Origin: Sphingomonas sp. LT1P40
GTDB taxonomy: Bacteria > Pseudomonadota > Alphaproteobacteria > Sphingomonadales > Sphingomonadaceae
Reading direction: 5' to 3'
DNA: 64,000 bases
Assembly: GCF_036663835.1 (NCBI RefSeq)
Contig: NZ_JAXOJT010000002.1
Location: forward strand, 372,001 to 436,000
In this document: positions 1 to 8,538 of the stretch, piece after piece
Layout: each line of letters opens with the position of its first letter
Position numbering within the stretch: the stretch's first letter is position 1
Program-made: the position numbers and the translations under genes
The notes under the pieces: generated by a model
The model's database searches: none
Told to the model about the DNA's origin: nothing
What the model saw: only the letters and a program-made list of their open reading frames with translations

Positions 1-338
1 TCCGCGGCGACGGGTTTCCGGTGGAAGGTGACGACGACAAAGCTGGGGCGGGTTTTCACCTCCTCCGGAAAGGGGTTCGCGGCGACGATCGCGGCCATAT
101 TATCGGGCGTGCGGACGAAGATTTCGGATTTGAGGCCGGTTTGTGCTTGCAACGCTTCGTGGATTTGCGCTTCCAGCGTGGCGGCATCGGTATCCTGCGC
201 GGTGAAGACGACGTTGCCGGAGGCGAGCAGGGTCTTAACGTCGGTGTGGCCCAAGCCCTCGACCACTGCTTTTAGTTCCGCCGATTTGAGCTGGCGTTTG
301 CCGAGGTTGATGCCGCGCAGCAGCGCCGCCCATCTCAC
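1..338 (-). CDS. DUF1697 family protein, C-terminus cut by window edge
   Basis: Reading the minus strand from a GTG at 338 gives [18 protein letters not shown], followed by a conserved LLASGNVVF segment. This is the typical start of DUF1697 proteins (ALLRGIN.GG... then SGNVVF). The GTG overlaps the gpsA stop as GTGA, so the two genes are probably translationally coupled, with gpsA read first. About 112 codons lie in the window and the protein runs off the left edge; the family is usually about 180 residues. No biochemical function is established for the family that I can state. The family call is good; the function is unknown. Confidence 0.75.
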   Translation of the reverse strand, partial: MRWAALLRGINLGKRQLKSAELKAVVEGLGHTDVKTLLASGNVVFTAQDTDAATLEAQIHEALQAQTGLKSEIFVRTPDNMAAIVAANPFPEEVKTRPSFVVVTFHRKPVAA

Positions 339-1312
339 CGGGCTTCTTCCCGGAGCGGGCGCGCGAGCAGCGACTGGACGATGTCGCGCACGGGCGCGCC
401 TTCGAGCAGGGCGCAGACGGCTTCGGTGACGGGCATGTCAACCCCCGCGGCAATTGCCGCCTCGCGCAGCACCGGGGCGGTGGCAGCGCCTTCGGCCACG
501 GTGCGGCGGTCGGCGAGGAGATCGGCGGCGGCCTTGCCCTGCCCCAGACCTACGCCGAGCGAGAAGTTGCGCGAATTGGTCGACGAGCAGGTAAGGACGA
601 GGTCGCCAAGGCCGGACAGGCCCGCCAGCGTTTCGGGCCGTCCGCCGCGTGCAACGCCGAAACGGGTCATTTCGGCGAACCCGCGCGCGATCAGCGCGGC
701 GCGGGCGTTGAGGCCCAGTCCCGCCCCCTCGACCACGCCGCACGCGATGGCGAGGACGTTCTTGACCGCGCCGCCGATCTCCGCGCCGGTGACGTCGGAC
801 GAGGCATAGGTGCGGAAAGCCGGACCGGCGATGCGCTCGGCGAGTTGATCGCGCAGATCGTCATCCTCGCACGCCAGCGTGACGGCGGTAGGGAGCCCTG
901 CGGCAACCTCATGCGCGAAGGTCGGGCCGGACAGTACCGCGACCGGGGCGTTGGGGTGGAGTTCGCGGGCGATTTCGGCGACGAGTTTCTGCGTGCCCGC
1001 CTCGATCCCCTTGGCGCACAGCACGAGCGGTCGGTTGCCCGCCTGAAGTTGCGACAGGACCGAACGCAGGAATTGCGCGGGAACGACGACAAGCAGCGCG
1101 TCGCTGCCGGCCAGATCGGCCAGGTCGCCGGTAGCGCGGATCGAGGGGGACAGCGGGACGCCGGACAGGAAGCTGCTGTTCTCATGCGATTCGTTGATCG
1201 ACGTCACGACGTCGATCTCGCGTGCCCACAGGGTGACAGGCTGGTCGTTACGCGCCGCGACCTGTCCCAGTGCGGTCCCCCATGCACCGCCGCCAAGGAC
1301 TCCTATTCTCAT
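335..1312 (-). CDS. gpsA: NAD(P)H-dependent glycerol-3-phosphate dehydrogenase
   Basis: The enzyme reduces dihydroxyacetone phosphate to sn-glycerol 3-phosphate, the backbone precursor for phospholipids, in the cytosol. The protein is 325 residues, a normal length. It has the Rossmann motif [13 protein letters not shown] at residues 4-16, a [16 protein letters not shown] segment near 128-143, and the catalytic lysine in [11 protein letters not shown] at about 184, followed by the [10 protein letters not shown] substrate-site segment. The ATG start overlaps the tsaD stop by four bases and its own stop overlaps the DUF1697 start, so tsaD-gpsA-DUF1697 looks like one transcript. A gpsA next to tsaD is common in alphaproteobacteria. 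Confidence 0.96.
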   Translation of the reverse strand: MRIGVLGGGAWGTALGQVAARNDQPVTLWAREIDVVTSINESHENSSFLSGVPLSPSIRATGDLADLAGSDALLVVVPAQFLRSVLSQLQAGNRPLVLCAKGIEAGTQKLVAEIARELHPNAPVAVLSGPTFAHEVAAGLPTAVTLACEDDDLRDQLAERIAGPAFRTYASSDVTGAEIGGAVKNVLAIACGVVEGAGLGLNARAALIARGFAEMTRFGVARGGRPETLAGLSGLGDLVLTCSSTNSRNFSLGVGLGQGKAAADLLADRRTVAEGAATAPVLREAAIAAGVDMPVTEAVCALLEGAPVRDIVQSLLARPLREEAR

Positions 1313-2334
1313 GCCTTTACCCCTGCGCCGCGCACCTTTTCCGCATCCGGATCAAGCGGCCAGCGCGGGCGCGCGGGCATATCGAGCGGATCGGTGAGGC
1401 CAAGCGCGAACCGCTCCGCCCCGGCCCAAGCGATCATGGCGGCATTATCGGTGCAGAGCCAGAGCGGCGGCGCGATAAAGGGCAGGTCATGGCTGCCGGC
1501 AAGCTGCTGGAGCGCGGCGCGGACGGCAGTGTTGGCGGCGACCCCGCCCGCGACGACGAGCGCGGTGGCTTGCGGGGCCTTGGCCAGCGCGATGCGGGTG
1601 CGATCGACCAGGCAATCGACCACCGCCTGCTGAAATGACGCGGCGAGATCGGCGACAGGGTATTTGTCGGCTTTCCGCGCGACGTCGCTTTTGAGGCCGG
1701 CGAAGGAGAAATGCGGTTCGCCCGAGCCGACCAGCGGGCGCGGGAGCGGGACAGATTTGGGGTCGCCATGCCGCGCGGCCTGCTCGACTGCGGGACCGCC
1801 GGGGAAGCCGAGGCCAAGCAGTTTCGCGGTCTTGTCGAACGCTTCGCCCGCCGCATCGTCGATGGTGGTGGCGAGGCGGCGGTAACTGCCCACGCCCTGC
1901 ACCAGCAGCAGCTGGCAATGACCGCCGGAGACGAGCAGCAGGAGATAGGGGAAAGCGAGGTCGGGATCGGCGAGACGCGGGGACAGCGCGTGGCCCTCCA
2001 GATGGTTGACGCCGATCAGCGGCTTGTTGGCGGCGTGGGCCAAGGCTTTCCCGGTGACGAGGCCGACCATGACGCCACCGATCAGGCCGGGACCGGCAGT
2101 GGCGGCGATGGCATCGACTTCGGCAAGGGTGACGCCTGCGTCCGCCAGTGCGCCCTCGACCAGTGGTCCCAACGCCTCGACATGCGCGCGTGCCGCGATT
2201 TCGGGGACGACGCCGCCGAACGGGCGATGCGCCTCGTCCTGCCGCGCGAGGCGGTGGGCGAGGACTAGCCGATCGCCGGTGACGATGGCGGCGGCGGTTT
2301 CGTCACAACTGGATTCGAGGCCGAGGATCAGCAT
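1309..2334 (-). CDS. tsaD: tRNA N6-adenosine threonylcarbamoyltransferase TsaD
   Basis: TsaD transfers the threonylcarbamoyl group from threonylcarbamoyl-AMP to A37 of tRNAs that read ANN codons, working with TsaB and TsaE. The 341-residue protein begins [18 protein letters not shown], the ASKHA-fold signature. It carries the metal-binding HLEGH motif at residues 111-115, a LVSGGHCQL segment and the late [10 protein letters not shown] motif. Length and motifs are complete. It is the first gene of the tsaD-gpsA-DUF1697 run. The 100 bp upstream separate it from the SRPBCC gene on the same strand, so an own promoter is likely, though I cannot pick one out by eye. Confidence 0.96.
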   Translation of the reverse strand: MLILGLESSCDETAAAIVTGDRLVLAHRLARQDEAHRPFGGVVPEIAARAHVEALGPLVEGALADAGVTLAEVDAIAATAGPGLIGGVMVGLVTGKALAHAANKPLIGVNHLEGHALSPRLADPDLAFPYLLLLVSGGHCQLLLVQGVGSYRRLATTIDDAAGEAFDKTAKLLGLGFPGGPAVEQAARHGDPKSVPLPRPLVGSGEPHFSFAGLKSDVARKADKYPVADLAASFQQAVVDCLVDRTRIALAKAPQATALVVAGGVAANTAVRAALQQLAGSHDLPFIAPPLWLCTDNAAMIAWAGAERFALGLTDPLDMPARPRWPLDPDAEKVRGAGVKA

Positions 2335-2435
2335 GAGGCCGATCTAGGGATGCAGCGGCGGTTTGTCGAAGGGCGGGCGGTTTGTTGGCGCAGAGGCGCA
2401 GAGAAGAAGGTCTTTTCGCACCTTGCGTGAGCAAC

Positions 2436-2960
2436 TTATCCCCTCAGCACCTCTGCAACCTCGGCCTCCGATTCGGCATGCAACGCCCAGAAATCGCGCA
2501 CCGGTTCGCCCGCGAGCAGTCCTTGCAGGACGGCGAGGTGAGAATGCCAGCCGCCGCCGAAATTGGCCATCGGACCGGGACCGGTAATGCCGCTATGAAT
2601 GAGAACGAGGCGGGTTTTGTCCGCCCCTTCGGCGAAGAGCTCGAAGCGGGCAGTGCCTTCCTTGCCCTCATCCCAGCTGATTGCGAGGACGTGCGGCGGA
2701 TCATATTCGACCACCGTCTCGCGGCCCACCCCGCCTTTCCACTTCGCGTATTTCTCGGGGTAGGGGACGTCGTCGGCGGAGAGATTGTCGTGATCGAACA
2801 CCAGCTCGACCGGTGCACCAGCCCGCGCATCGGTGCCGCCCGCGAACCATTGCTGCCGCAAACTTGCCTCGGCGAGGTAGCGCCATACGGTTGCGGGCGG
2901 CGCGTCGAGGATGCGTTCCATGCGGATGGTATCGGCGCTGAGGATATCGAGTGCGGGCAT
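2436..2960 (-). CDS. SRPBCC/AHSA1-domain protein
   Basis: The 174-residue protein has the START-like ligand-binding fold seen in the AHSA1 (activator of Hsp90 ATPase homologue 1) family. The N-terminus reads RMERILDAPPATVWRYL then QQWFAGG, the usual first helix and strand of this family, and GWHSHLAVLQGLLAG near the end matches the C-terminal helix. It lies third in an operon behind an ArsR-type regulator and a VOC protein. That arsR-VOC-SRPBCC arrangement is widespread in bacteria, often with unknown substrates. It probably binds or chemically alters a small hydrophobic ligand; no specific reaction can be read from the sequence. Confidence 0.85.
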   Translation of the reverse strand: MPALDILSADTIRMERILDAPPATVWRYLAEASLRQQWFAGGTDARAGAPVELVFDHDNLSADDVPYPEKYAKWKGGVGRETVVEYDPPHVLAISWDEGKEGTARFELFAEGADKTRLVLIHSGITGPGPMANFGGGWHSHLAVLQGLLAGEPVRDFWALHAESEAEVAEVLRG

Positions 2961-2973
2961 GGGGGCGGTCCCT

Positions 2974-3366
2974 TCAGTCGAGATTGAGTTGCCAGGAGAT
3001 GCCGAAGTGGTCGCTGACCCAGCCGAATTTTGCGCTCCAGCCGTAATTGTCGGGGGGCATCAGCACGCTGCCGCCATCCGACAGCAACGCGAACAGGCGG
3101 TCGAACCCGGCTTCGTCGTCGCAATCGAGGAAAAAGGACCAGGACGGCGTGAAGTCGAAGCCGTGGGTGATGAAGCTGTCATGGACCATCACCGCTTGAC
3201 CCGCGATGGTGGCATAGCCGCGCAGCACCGAGCCTTCCGGGCCGGGTCCAGCGGGGCCGAAGCGCTCAAGTGAGTCGATGCGGCTGCCGGGGATATGTTC
3301 GACATAGAAATCGAGCGCGGCCTCGGCCTTGCCGCCCTGAAACATCAGGAAGGGAGTGGCTTTCAT
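2974..3366 (-). CDS. VOC family protein, PhnB/glyoxalase-like
   Basis: At 130 residues this is a small vicinal-oxygen-chelate protein of the PhnB-like type (MKATPFLMFQGGKAEAALDFYVEHIPGS at the start; FGWVSDHFGISWQLNLD at the end). The FGISWQL ending is typical of this group, which in some databases is named after 3-demethylubiquinone methyltransferase, a label that is not supported by function here. The ATG overlaps the arsR stop (ATGA), so it is translated together with the regulator, and the SRPBCC gene follows 13 bp downstream. Metal ligands typical of true glyoxalases are not obvious. Substrate unknown. Confidence 0.87.
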   Translation of the reverse strand: MKATPFLMFQGGKAEAALDFYVEHIPGSRIDSLERFGPAGPGPEGSVLRGYATIAGQAVMVHDSFITHGFDFTPSWSFFLDCDDEAGFDRLFALLSDGGSVLMPPDNYGWSAKFGWVSDHFGISWQLNLD

Positions 3367-3695
3367 GTTGCGTCTCCTGTGGGGGCGTCGCGGAGCAGAT
3401 TTTCAAGATTGTCGAGGCGCGTTGTCCAGAAGGCCGCCCATTGCTGAAGCCATGCCTCTGCCTCGGCCAGTGGTGCGGCTTGGAGGCGACAGAGTTGGGT
3501 GCGGCCGACTTTCCGCCGGGTGACGAGGCCGGCGCGTTCGAGCACCTGCACATGCTTGGACGCCCCGGCGAAACTCATCGCATAGGGTTGCGCCAAGTCG
3601 CCGATGCTTTTTTCGCCCAGCTTGAGCGAGGCGAGCATGCCGCGCCGCGTGGGATCGGCGAGGGCATGAAAGGTGGCGTCGAGTCGTTCAACCAT
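3363..3695 (-). CDS. ArsR-family winged-helix transcriptional regulator
   Basis: The 110-residue protein has the ArsR/SmtB winged helix: FHALADPTRRGMLASL, then SIGDLAQPYAMSFAGASKHVQVLERAGLVTRRKVGR, where the recognition helix is AGASKHVQVLE. It has no cysteine-rich metal site, which fits the subgroup paired with SRPBCC/VOC proteins rather than arsenic sensors. It is the first gene of arsR-VOC-SRPBCC. Two AACCA-N2-TGGTT palindromes lie over its start codon and 39 bp upstream, so it very probably represses its own operon. The inducer is unknown. Confidence 0.92.
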   Translation of the reverse strand: MVERLDATFHALADPTRRGMLASLKLGEKSIGDLAQPYAMSFAGASKHVQVLERAGLVTRRKVGRTQLCRLQAAPLAEAEAWLQQWAAFWTTRLDNLENLLRDAPTGDAT

Positions 3696-3701
3696 TTGGT
3701 T
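3690..3701 (-). promoter_or_regulatory. Operator-like palindrome 1 over the arsR start
   Basis: AACCATTTGGTT has five-base inverted arms (AACCA/TGGTT) and covers the arsR initiation codon (complement of 3693-3695). The same arms recur in site 2, centred 39 bp upstream. This is inferred to be a binding site for the ArsR-type repressor. Confidence 0.5.
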
Positions 3702-3728
3702 TAGTTACGGCTCGCTGCCGATATTGTC

Positions 3729-3740
3729 AACCAGATGGTT
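3729..3740 (-). promoter_or_regulatory. Operator-like palindrome 2 upstream of arsR
   Basis: AACCAGATGGTT has the same AACCA/TGGTT arms as site 1. The bases after each right arm also match (TTTAGT against TTTAAT), so the two sites are imperfect direct repeats of each other. It overlaps the last base of the neighbouring hydrolase gene. Confidence 0.5.
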
Positions 3741-4408
3741 TAATGTTGAGCGAGCACCGAATCCGCAACGAACGGATTGGTCTTGCGCTCCTGCCCAAAG
3801 GTGCTGGGCTGGCCATGGCCGGGGACGAAGACCGTGTCGCCGCCCAGCGGCCACAGCTTGCAGGTGATCGCATCGAGCAAGTCCTGATGATTGCCCATCG
3901 GGAAATCGGTGCGACCGATCGAACCCTGAAAGATCACGTCGCCGACGATGGCGAGGTTCGACGCCGGGTGGTGGAATATGACATGGCCGGGGGTGTGGCC
4001 GGGGCAGTGATAGACGTCGAGCGTGAGGTTGCCGACCGTCACCGTGTCGCCATCGACCAGCCAGCGGTCGGGCTCGAACGGCTTGCCGTTGACGCCATAG
4101 CTGCGGCCATCGTCCTCCAGCCGGCTGATCCAGAAACGGTCAGCCTCATGCGGCCCCTCGATCGGCACGCCCAGTTCCTTGGCGAGGATGCCGGCTTCAC
4201 CGCAATGGTCGATATGCCCGTGGGTAATCAGCAATTTCTCGATCGTGACGCCATGTTGTTGTGCCGCCGCCTTCAAGCGATCGAGGTCGCCGCCGGGATC
4301 GGTGAACACGCCGCGCATGGTTTCGGTGCACCACAACAGGGTCGAGTTCTGTTGCAGCGGGGTGACCGGAATGATCGCGGCGCGGAGCGGAGGGTTGGGG
4401 GCGTTCAT
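3740..4408 (-). CDS. Metallo-beta-lactamase-fold hydrolase, glyoxalase II-like
   Basis: The protein is 222 residues from the ATG at 4408. An open frame continues upstream, but that extension is low-complexity Pro/Arg-rich shadow sequence and overlaps pabBC. The metal site is intact: THGHIDHCG (HxHxDH), a later histidine in CPGHTPGHV, an aspartate in VGDVIFQGSIGRTDF, and a final PGHG histidine. Such short glyoxalase II-like enzymes (the YcbL group) hydrolyse thioesters such as S-lactoylglutathione, but substrate cannot be assigned from sequence alone. It is divergent from pabBC, with 77 bp between start codons. Confidence 0.9.
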   Translation of the reverse strand: MNAPNPPLRAAIIPVTPLQQNSTLLWCTETMRGVFTDPGGDLDRLKAAAQQHGVTIEKLLITHGHIDHCGEAGILAKELGVPIEGPHEADRFWISRLEDDGRSYGVNGKPFEPDRWLVDGDTVTVGNLTLDVYHCPGHTPGHVIFHHPASNLAIVGDVIFQGSIGRTDFPMGNHQDLLDAITCKLWPLGGDTVFVPGHGQPSTFGQERKTNPFVADSVLAQH

Positions 4409-4485
4409 GCGCCGGAGATAGGCGGGGTGACGCCATGCGGCAACAGAGGCTTGCCGCGACGCGCGCGGGATTGCATGGGCGGACG

Positions 4486-6249
4486 ATGCGCTTCGACGCC
4501 CCCTTCGTATTGCTCGACGATGCCCGGCCGGGGGGTGAGGCGGCGCGGCTGTATCGCGCGCCGGTGCGGACGATCGTGGCGGAGACGGCGGGCGAGATTG
4601 CGGGGGCGCTGACGGCGCTGGATGCAGCGCGGGCCGAGGGGCTGAACGCGGCGGGGTATATCGCCTATGAGGCGGGGCATGCGCTGGAGCCGAAACTGGG
4701 GGTTCCGGCAAATTCGGGATCGTTGCTGTGGTTCGGGCTGTTCAACGGGTTTGAGACGATCGCGGCGGATGATGTCGCTGCGCTGTTGCCCGATCCGGCA
4801 GGGGCGTGGGTTGGGCGACCGCGACCGGGGATCAGCCGTACCGATTATGGTGCCGCTTTTGCCCGCGTGCATGACTGGATCGAAGCGGGCGATATCTATC
4901 AGGCGAATCTGACGTTTCGCGCCACCGTGCGGGTGATCGGCGATCCGTTGGCGGCCTATGCCGCGATCCGCGGGCGGGCGGCGGCGGGCTATGGCGGGAT
5001 CGTGTGGACCGGCCGCGAGTGGTTGCTGTCGTTTTCGCCGGAATTGTTTTTCGCGCTGCGTGACAACGAGCTGATCGCACGCCCGATGAAGGGGACGACG
5101 CGGCGGGGGGTGACGCCGGAGGAGGATGCCGAAGCGAAGGCCATGTTGGCGAGCGATCCCAAGCAGCGGGCCGAAAATCTGATGATCGTCGACCTGATGC
5201 GCAACGACCTGACCCGCATTGCCGAACCGGGCAGCGTGACGGTACCGGAGCTGTTCAAGGTCGAGACCTATCCGACGCTGCACACGATGGTGTCGACCGT
5301 GTCGGCGAAGCTGGCGGCGGGGACCAGCGTGGGAGAGGTGATCGCCGCGACCTTCCCGTGCGGATCGGTGACCGGCGCACCGAAAATCCGCGCGATGGAG
5401 GTGATCGGCGCGGTCGAGGCGGACGCACGGGGTGCCTATACGGGTTCGATCGGGCGGATCGACGCCAATGGCGACGCGGCGTTCAACGTGGCGATTCGGA
5501 CATTGCATCTGGCCGAAGGCGCGGATGTCGCCACGATTGGACTGGGATCGGGCGTGGTAGCGGATTCGCGGGCGGGCGAGGAATGGGACGAGTGCTTGGC
5601 CAAGGGCGCGTTCCTGACGCGGGGACAGCGGCGCTTCGACCTGATCGAGACGATGGCGTTCGATCCGAATGACGGCATCGCGCTGCTCGAACGGCATCTG
5701 GCTCGGATGAAGGCGAGCGCGGAAGTCTTCGGCTTTGCGTTCGACCGGCATGCCGTGCGCAACGAATTGCAGGCGGCGACGTTTCGGCTGCGCGAGGCGG
5801 CGCGCGTGCGGCTGATGCTGTCGGCGAAAGGGCATGTGGCGATCGGCACCGCGCCGATGCCGCCAGCGCCGGACGGGCCGGTGACGGTGGCGATCCGACC
5901 CCTGACAGTTGCGCCGCGCGACTTTCGTCTGGTGCACAAAACCAGCGACCGTCGCATCTATCCCCGCATCGAGGGGGTATTCGAGACGATCTATATCGAC
6001 GCGGACGGCTATCTGACCGAGGGCAGCTTCACCTCGATCTTCGTGCGCCACGACGACGTGTTGCTGACCCCGAAATCCTCGCGCGGCTTGCTTCCGGGGG
6101 TACTGCGCGCCGAGCTGGTCGAGGCGGGCCGCGCGATCGAGGCGGACCTGACGCCCGCCGACCTGACCAGCGGCTTCTTTATCGGCAACGCACTGCGCGG
6201 ACTCGTTGCGGCTGTTACGGTTGCGGAAGAGGCGTTGCCGGACCTATAG
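4486..6249 (+). CDS. pabB: Fused aminodeoxychorismate synthase I (PabB) and class IV aminotransferase (PabC-like)
   Basis: This is a folate-pathway enzyme making p-aminobenzoate. The first ~390 residues are a chorismate-binding domain: DIYQANLTFR, the LIARPMKGTTRRG active-site lysine segment, ENLMIVDLMRNDL, GSVTGAPKIRAMEVI and AYTGSIG. The last ~190 residues are a PLP fold-type IV domain with LVHKTSDR (likely PLP lysine), GSFTSIFV and LLPGVLR, matching 4-amino-4-deoxychorismate lyase. The fusion would convert chorismate plus amine to p-aminobenzoate in one polypeptide. I chose the ATG at 4486, which has GGCGGA just upstream; an in-frame ATG at 4435 adds 17 unconserved residues. The gene is divergent from the metallo-hydrolase. 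Confidence 0.92.
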   Translation: MRFDAPFVLLDDARPGGEAARLYRAPVRTIVAETAGEIAGALTALDAARAEGLNAAGYIAYEAGHALEPKLGVPANSGSLLWFGLFNGFETIAADDVAALLPDPAGAWVGRPRPGISRTDYGAAFARVHDWIEAGDIYQANLTFRATVRVIGDPLAAYAAIRGRAAAGYGGIVWTGREWLLSFSPELFFALRDNELIARPMKGTTRRGVTPEEDAEAKAMLASDPKQRAENLMIVDLMRNDLTRIAEPGSVTVPELFKVETYPTLHTMVSTVSAKLAAGTSVGEVIAATFPCGSVTGAPKIRAMEVIGAVEADARGAYTGSIGRIDANGDAAFNVAIRTLHLAEGADVATIGLGSGVVADSRAGEEWDECLAKGAFLTRGQRRFDLIETMAFDPNDGIALLERHLARMKASAEVFGFAFDRHAVRNELQAATFRLREAARVRLMLSAKGHVAIGTAPMPPAPDGPVTVAIRPLTVAPRDFRLVHKTSDRRIYPRIEGVFETIYIDADGYLTEGSFTSIFVRHDDVLLTPKSSRGLLPGVLRAELVEAGRAIEADLTPADLTSGFFIGNALRGLVAAVTVAEEALPDL

Positions 6250-6281
6250 CGCGCGCGTTTCCTCCAGACAGGTATCACGCC

Positions 6282-7481
6282 ATGCAGACCTCCGCCGCAC
6301 TCGGCCGTATCCAGCCCTCCGCCACGCTCGCCATGACCAGCCGCGTTCTGGACCTGAAGCGCCAGGGCATCGACGTGATCGGGCTGGGCGCGGGCGAGCC
6401 CGATTTCGACACGCCGGATTTCGTCAAAGAGGCCGCGATCGAGGCGATCCGGAAGGGCGTGACCAAATACACCAATGTCGATGGCACGCCCGAACTGAAG
6501 GCGGCGGTGATCGCCAAATATGCGCGAGACAACGGCCTGACCTATGCCGAGAACCAGATCAGCGTGAATGCCGGCGGCAAGCATACGCTGTTCAACGCAT
6601 TCTGCGCGACGATCGACGCGGGCGACGAGGTCATCATCCCGGCGCCCTATTGGGTCAGCTATCCCGATGTGGTCGAGTTCGCCGGGGGCAAACCGGTGTT
6701 CATCAGCGCCGGGGCGGACCAGAGTTACAAGATCAGGCCCGAACAGCTTGAGGCCGCGATCACCGCCCGGACCAAATGGGTCGTGCTCAACTCGCCGTCC
6801 AACCCGACCGGTGCCGCATACAGCGCCGCCGAGCTGAAGGCGCTGGGCGAGGTGCTGGAGCGGCACCCGCATGTGCTGATCTATGCCGACGATATGTACG
6901 AGCATATCCTGTATGACGGCTTCGAGTTTGCGACGATCGCGCAAGTTTGTCCCACGCTGTTCGACCGCACGCTGACCGCCAATGGCGTGTCGAAGGCCTA
7001 TGCGATGACCGGCTGGCGCATCGGTTATGCGGGCGGGCCGACATGGCTCATCAAGGCGATTGGCAAACTCCAGTCGCAGTCGACCTCGAACCCGTGCAGC
7101 ATCTCTCAGGCTGCGTCGGTGGCGGCGCTGAACGGCGACCAGTCGTTTTTGAAGGGTCGCAACGACGCGTTTCAGAAGCGCCGCGACCTGGTGGTCGGCA
7201 TGCTCAACCAGATCGACGGCATGAACTGTCCGACGCCGGAGGGCGCATTCTACGTCTATCCCGAATTCAGCGCGCTGATCGGCAAGATCACGCCCAAGGG
7301 TGCGCTGATCGACACCGACGAGGCGATGATAACCTATCTGCTCGACGATGCGCGGGTGGCGGCGGTGCATGGCGCGGCGTTCGGTTTCTCGCCCGCGCTA
7401 CGCATCAGCTATGCGACCAGCGAGGCGATCCTGACCGAGGCGTGCGGACGGATTCAGGAAGCGTGCGCGAATCTTCGGTAA
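6282..7481 (+). CDS. Aspartate aminotransferase, class I PLP enzyme
   Basis: The 399-residue protein belongs to the aspartate/prephenate-type aminotransferases (subgroup I-beta) that exchange amino groups between aspartate and 2-oxoglutarate. Landmarks are LGAGEPDFDTPDFV near residue 37, the SPSNPTGAAYS segment near 170, and the PLP Schiff-base lysine in NGVSKAYAMTGWRIGY near 240. FSPALRISYATS supplies the late substrate-carboxylate arginine. It starts 32 bp after pabBC and may be co-transcribed with it. A long palindrome (repeat copy A) begins 6 bp after the stop and would form a strong hairpin at the 3' end. Confidence 0.93.
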   Translation: MQTSAALGRIQPSATLAMTSRVLDLKRQGIDVIGLGAGEPDFDTPDFVKEAAIEAIRKGVTKYTNVDGTPELKAAVIAKYARDNGLTYAENQISVNAGGKHTLFNAFCATIDAGDEVIIPAPYWVSYPDVVEFAGGKPVFISAGADQSYKIRPEQLEAAITARTKWVVLNSPSNPTGAAYSAAELKALGEVLERHPHVLIYADDMYEHILYDGFEFATIAQVCPTLFDRTLTANGVSKAYAMTGWRIGYAGGPTWLIKAIGKLQSQSTSNPCSISQAASVAALNGDQSFLKGRNDAFQKRRDLVVGMLNQIDGMNCPTPEGAFYVYPEFSALIGKITPKGALIDTDEAMITYLLDDARVAAVHGAAFGFSPALRISYATSEAILTEACGRIQEACANLR

Positions 7482-7486
7482 GTTAG

Positions 7487-7570
7487 GCGGCACCGGCCCG
7501 CTCCCCCACCCGGCCACCCACGCCAGTGTATCTTGATGGGTGGCCGGGTGGGGGAGCGGGCTGGTGCCGC
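7487..7570. repeat. Dispersed palindromic repeat, copy A
   Basis: Two 34-base arms (7487-7520 and 7537-7570) are reverse complements except for one G.T-type position. They enclose a 16-base loop, CGCCAGTGTATCTTGA. The arms contain the family core GGCCCGCTCCCCCACCCGG. It sits between the aminotransferase stop and the small-ORF/msrA operon. Four other copies lie at 11938, 18170, 32371 and 45622. The same loop is found in copy E in the opposite orientation. Confidence 0.9.
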
Positions 7571-7722
7571 ACTTCTCAACAAAAATCCTGAAACCTTTTC
7601 CGGTTTCTGAACGAACCTGTGAACAGGATGGCCAGATGCAGTTCATCTGGCTCAGCTAAAACAGCGCTTGGATTCGCGGGCAGCGGTTTTGACCGCCGCC
7701 CATCAAGCCAAAGGAATAACTC

Positions 7723-7839
7723 ATGCGTGCGATGTTCAAATCCGCATTTCTTCACCGCTTTCTCGCGGGCTTCTCGCTTGGCGCGATTGGCATGGTCGCG
7801 CTGAATATTGAGCAGGTCGCGGCGACGACGCTCTTCTGA
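7723..7839 (+). CDS. Small hydrophobic protein (38 aa) coupled to msrA
   Basis: An ATG at 7723, preceded by AAGGA at a good distance, opens a 38-codon frame: MRAMFKSAFLHRFLAGFSLG followed by a hydrophobic stretch ending in ATTLF. It has a basic N-terminus and one likely membrane segment of about 17 residues, so it may be an inserted or exported micropeptide. Its TGA overlaps the msrA ATG by one base (TGATG), the geometry of translational coupling. I do not recognise a family. It could instead be only a leader that loads ribosomes for msrA. Confidence 0.55.
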   Translation: MRAMFKSAFLHRFLAGFSLGAIGMVALNIEQVAATTLF

Positions 7840-8513
7840 TGCGCCGCGCCGCCGCCCTTGCCGTGGCCGGTCTTGCAAGCCTTGGCGTAATGAACGCCAC
7901 TGGCGTAATTCCGCCGGTGTTCGCCGCTGCCGAAAAGGCTGTGGCGATCCCGGCCGCCGCCACCGATGTCGCACCCGCGCCGGGCAATCAGGTCGCGGTG
8001 CTGGCGGGTGGCTGCTTCTGGGGCCTGGAAGCGGTGTTCGAGGGTGTGAAGGGCGTGAAGGCCGTCACCAGCGGCTACGCCGGCGGCACGAAAGCGACGG
8101 CCACCTATGCGCAGGTCTCGACCGAGCGCACCGGCCATGCCGAGGCGATCCGCATCGTCTATGACCCACGGGTGGTGAGCTATGCGACGCTGCTGCGCAT
8201 TTATTTCTCGGTCGCGCACGATCCGACCCAGCTGAACCGGCAGGGGCCGGATACGGGGCCTAGCTATCGGTCGGCAATCTTTCCACAGAATGCCGGGCAG
8301 GACCGGGTGGCGCGCGCTTACATCGCGCAGCTTGGCCGGGCGGGAGTCTATGGCGCGCCCATCGTTACGAAAATCGAGCAGGGCCAATATTATCTGGCCG
8401 AGGCCGAGCATCAGGATTTCGCACGGCGCAATCCGACGCACGGCTATATCGTGCGCTGGGACAAGCCCAAGGTGGCGGCGTTCCGGGCGGCATTTCCGGC
8501 GCTGGTGCGCTAA
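7839..8513 (+). CDS. msrA: Peptide methionine (S)-S-oxide reductase, exported
   Basis: MsrA repairs methionine-S-sulfoxide in proteins. The catalytic domain starts near residue 50 with VAVLAGGCFWGLEAVF, which carries the nucleophilic cysteine in GCFWG. It continues with GYAGG, TGHAEAIRI, the HDPTQLNRQGPDTGPSYRS signature and EAEHQDF. About 50 extra residues precede the domain: an Arg-Arg start, a hydrophobic core and an AXA-like end (PPVFAAA), which read as a signal peptide, so the enzyme probably acts in the periplasm. No second MsrB domain is fused; a separate MsrB gene lies at 45.7 kb. The start is coupled to the 38-residue ORF. Confidence 0.95.
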   Translation: MRRAAALAVAGLASLGVMNATGVIPPVFAAAEKAVAIPAAATDVAPAPGNQVAVLAGGCFWGLEAVFEGVKGVKAVTSGYAGGTKATATYAQVSTERTGHAEAIRIVYDPRVVSYATLLRIYFSVAHDPTQLNRQGPDTGPSYRSAIFPQNAGQDRVARAYIAQLGRAGVYGAPIVTKIEQGQYYLAEAEHQDFARRNPTHGYIVRWDKPKVAAFRAAFPALVR

Positions 8514-8538
8514 GCCGCGTTAGCGGCAAGAAGAATTG

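Noticed and set aside
2380-2430. GGCGCAGAGGCGCAGAG stretch upstream of tsaD as a repeat element
   Set aside because: It contains a short direct duplication (GCGCAGAG twice) and a nearby partial complement, but no second copy in the window and no clear ends, so it is too weak to list as an element.
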